From NCBI GenBank assembly GCA_002352185.1, contig DEHY01000057.1, positions 5,723 through 31,892 on the forward strand: 26,170 nt of DNA, read 5' to 3'. The translations under genes were made by a program, and so were the position numbers. The stretch comes from Competibacteraceae bacterium UBA2788 (GTDB lineage: Bacteria; Pseudomonadota; Gammaproteobacteria; Competibacterales; Competibacteraceae). The first letter of the stretch is position 1. Each line of letters opens with the position of its first letter. Below are positions 25,076-26,170 of this stretch, in pieces. The notes below the pieces were generated by a model. That model ran no database searches. It was not told the origin of the DNA and worked only from the letters and a program-made list of their open reading frames with translations.

Positions 25076-25195
25076 AAGGAAGTCTCCTGACAAGTTCGGG
25101 TAAACAGAGTGTGATTTGGATCCAATATATTTTAGGATATTTTCACCACCGTTGACTGATGCCGGCAGGAAATATAAATTTCTTATATCATCATG

Positions 25196-26107
25196 TTAAG
25201 TCCCACAATTACCAGACCGGCAAAAATCACGATAACGATGCACCCGAATCGAAGGCAAAAAAGGCACATCCTCAATCCGCACATCAGCTCGTCGCAAACG
25301 AGGACCCACCGGCGGCTCCGATGCCACTGCCACGAAATCAGGCAATTGATTACCCACGTTCAATGGCACCAGAATCGGCAAAGGGGCCTGCATTAATCGA
25401 CGCGACACCCTGGAACCCCCCAAATCAGCAAAGACAATATTAGCGCGCAAATGCGGACAGACACTACGAACACGCGCCAGCAATTCATCATTGCCAACTT
25501 CCGCCAAACGCTGCATCTCCAACCGAATCTGGGGCGTTTCAACTCTCTGTTCCAGAAGACGCCGAGCAGCAGCTACACTGGTCCGTTGAATTGCACGACC
25601 TTGCCTAGACCAAGTAAAACCAATCTTAATCGGACGCTGCTCAAGCAATGGAATATGACGATAAGCCTGTTTAAGATTCAAGCGAGCCGCCCCCATACGC
25701 CGCATCGCTACTGCTACAGTCTCCCAACGCTGGTGTAAATCAGCCATTACATTCTTTTTATCAAGCTGACCCAAAGCTTTTATCGCCAGTACAGCTGCCT
25801 TAAAGTCATCCTTAGCCATGTTACAAGCATGAGCTGCAACTAAAGTATCCGGACTGGCGCCGACAATCCCTGGACAAGTAAGCGTTTCTCGCCCGTCCCG
25901 GCTATCTTCATACCAAAGCGCACGATAAATTTGAATGGCTTTAAATCGCATATCAAGATTTTCAGCCAGCTCTGCTGCAGTAAGTGAAACCCAAGCTGGC
26001 AACGCAAAATCTCGGCGCACTTCAGCACAAAATTCATCTAATCGCACAAGCACAGTTTCAAAACTGGACAATAAATTAATCCGGGCAGCAACAGGTGAAT
26101 ATCGCAT
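25196..26107 (-). CDS. tus: Tus-family DNA replication terminus site-binding protein, divergent
   Basis: This 303-aa protein (E. coli Tus is 309 aa) resembles Tus, which binds Ter sites and blocks DnaB helicase from one side. By eye the matches to the E. coli sequence, recalled from memory, run in order. [16 protein letters not shown] corresponds to [36 protein letters not shown] corresponds to [30 protein letters not shown] corresponds to LRFGWANKHIIKNLHR. The C-terminal [17 protein letters not shown] corresponds to TPLIALINRDNGAGVPDV, and both end in an [16 protein letters not shown]-type strand. Identity is low, so the assignment rests on the ordered pattern and length. The first ATG at 26107 has GGAG six bases upstream; TTG at 26119 is the alternative. 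The gene is A+T-richer than its neighbours. No E. coli-type Ter core is visible in the 60 bases upstream. Confidence 0.75.
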   Translation of the reverse strand: [303 protein letters not shown]

Positions 26108-26170
26108 ATATCTCTCCAATGTATACCACCGTATTAAATTAAATTATTAGGTAGTCCTGTAAAAAGTAGT

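Noticed and set aside
25159..25738. Plus-strand open frames at the tus 3' half
   Set aside because: They are antisense to the Tus-like gene, start without ribosome sites and have no recognisable domain.
26108..26170. A Ter site overlapping the tus promoter, as in E. coli
   Set aside because: I looked for the GTTGTAACTA core on both strands here and in 25094-25195 and found no convincing match; the sequence is merely A+T-rich. A divergent Ter would need genome-scale comparison.

Overview
The window looks like a chromosomal segment of a high-GC gammaproteobacterium. This is inferred from the pyruvate dehydrogenase E2 followed by an E3 with its own lipoyl domain, the SerA / D-2-hydroxyglutarate dehydrogenase pair, a YaiL (DUF2058) protein, GlgX and a Tus-family terminator protein. 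There is no rRNA, tRNA, CRISPR array, transposase or integrase that I can see. I cannot name the genus from sequence alone.

Layout. Positions 1-2549 (+) hold the 3' end of aceF and a complete lpdA. A 12-bp-stem hairpin separates lpdA from a convergent, visibly A+T-richer orphan adenine-type DNA methyltransferase (2600-3583, -). Positions 3684-7878 (-) are a complete polar amino-acid ABC importer, transcribed aapJ-aapQ-aapM-aapP, with a strong palindrome in the aapJ/aapQ gap. Positions 8098-15441 (+) are an eight-gene run: TerD, an AIM24/TIGR00266 protein, an ATP-grasp enzyme, a CgeB-like glycosyltransferase, a phosphoribosyltransferase-TRSP fusion, a HAD phosphatase, a PRTase_1 ('StiP') protein and a CitE-like aldolase. 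From the ATP-grasp gene onward the genes are separated by very short gaps or overlap. This matches the ter-associated biosynthetic module that comparative genomics predicts to make a nucleoside-like metabolite under stress. The glycosyltransferase inside it is the part I would look at first.

Positions 15449-17060 (-) carry a small four-cysteine protein and a D-2-hydroxyglutarate dehydrogenase-type flavoprotein. The latter is divergent from serA (17163-18401, +), a pairing that makes metabolic sense because bacterial SerA can turn over 2-oxoglutarate to D-2-hydroxyglutarate. yaiL and an unrecognised membrane-anchored coiled-coil protein follow. Positions 19868-22703 (-) are the sulfate importer genes cysT-cysW-cysA in a tightly overlapping operon without a binding-protein gene. 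A textbook intrinsic terminator (22808-22844) isolates it from glgX (22934-25075, -). The last gene (25196-26107, -) is a divergent homologue of the replication-fork arrest protein Tus.

Cross-cutting observations. Related G/C-rich palindromes of the CCCTCGC...GCGAGGG type occur three times: once in the aapJ-aapQ gap and twice inside coding regions. Both coding copies fall exactly in interdomain linkers (lipoyl/flavoprotein in lpdA, PRTase/TRSP in the ter-linked gene), which suggests a REP-like element that has expanded protein linkers.
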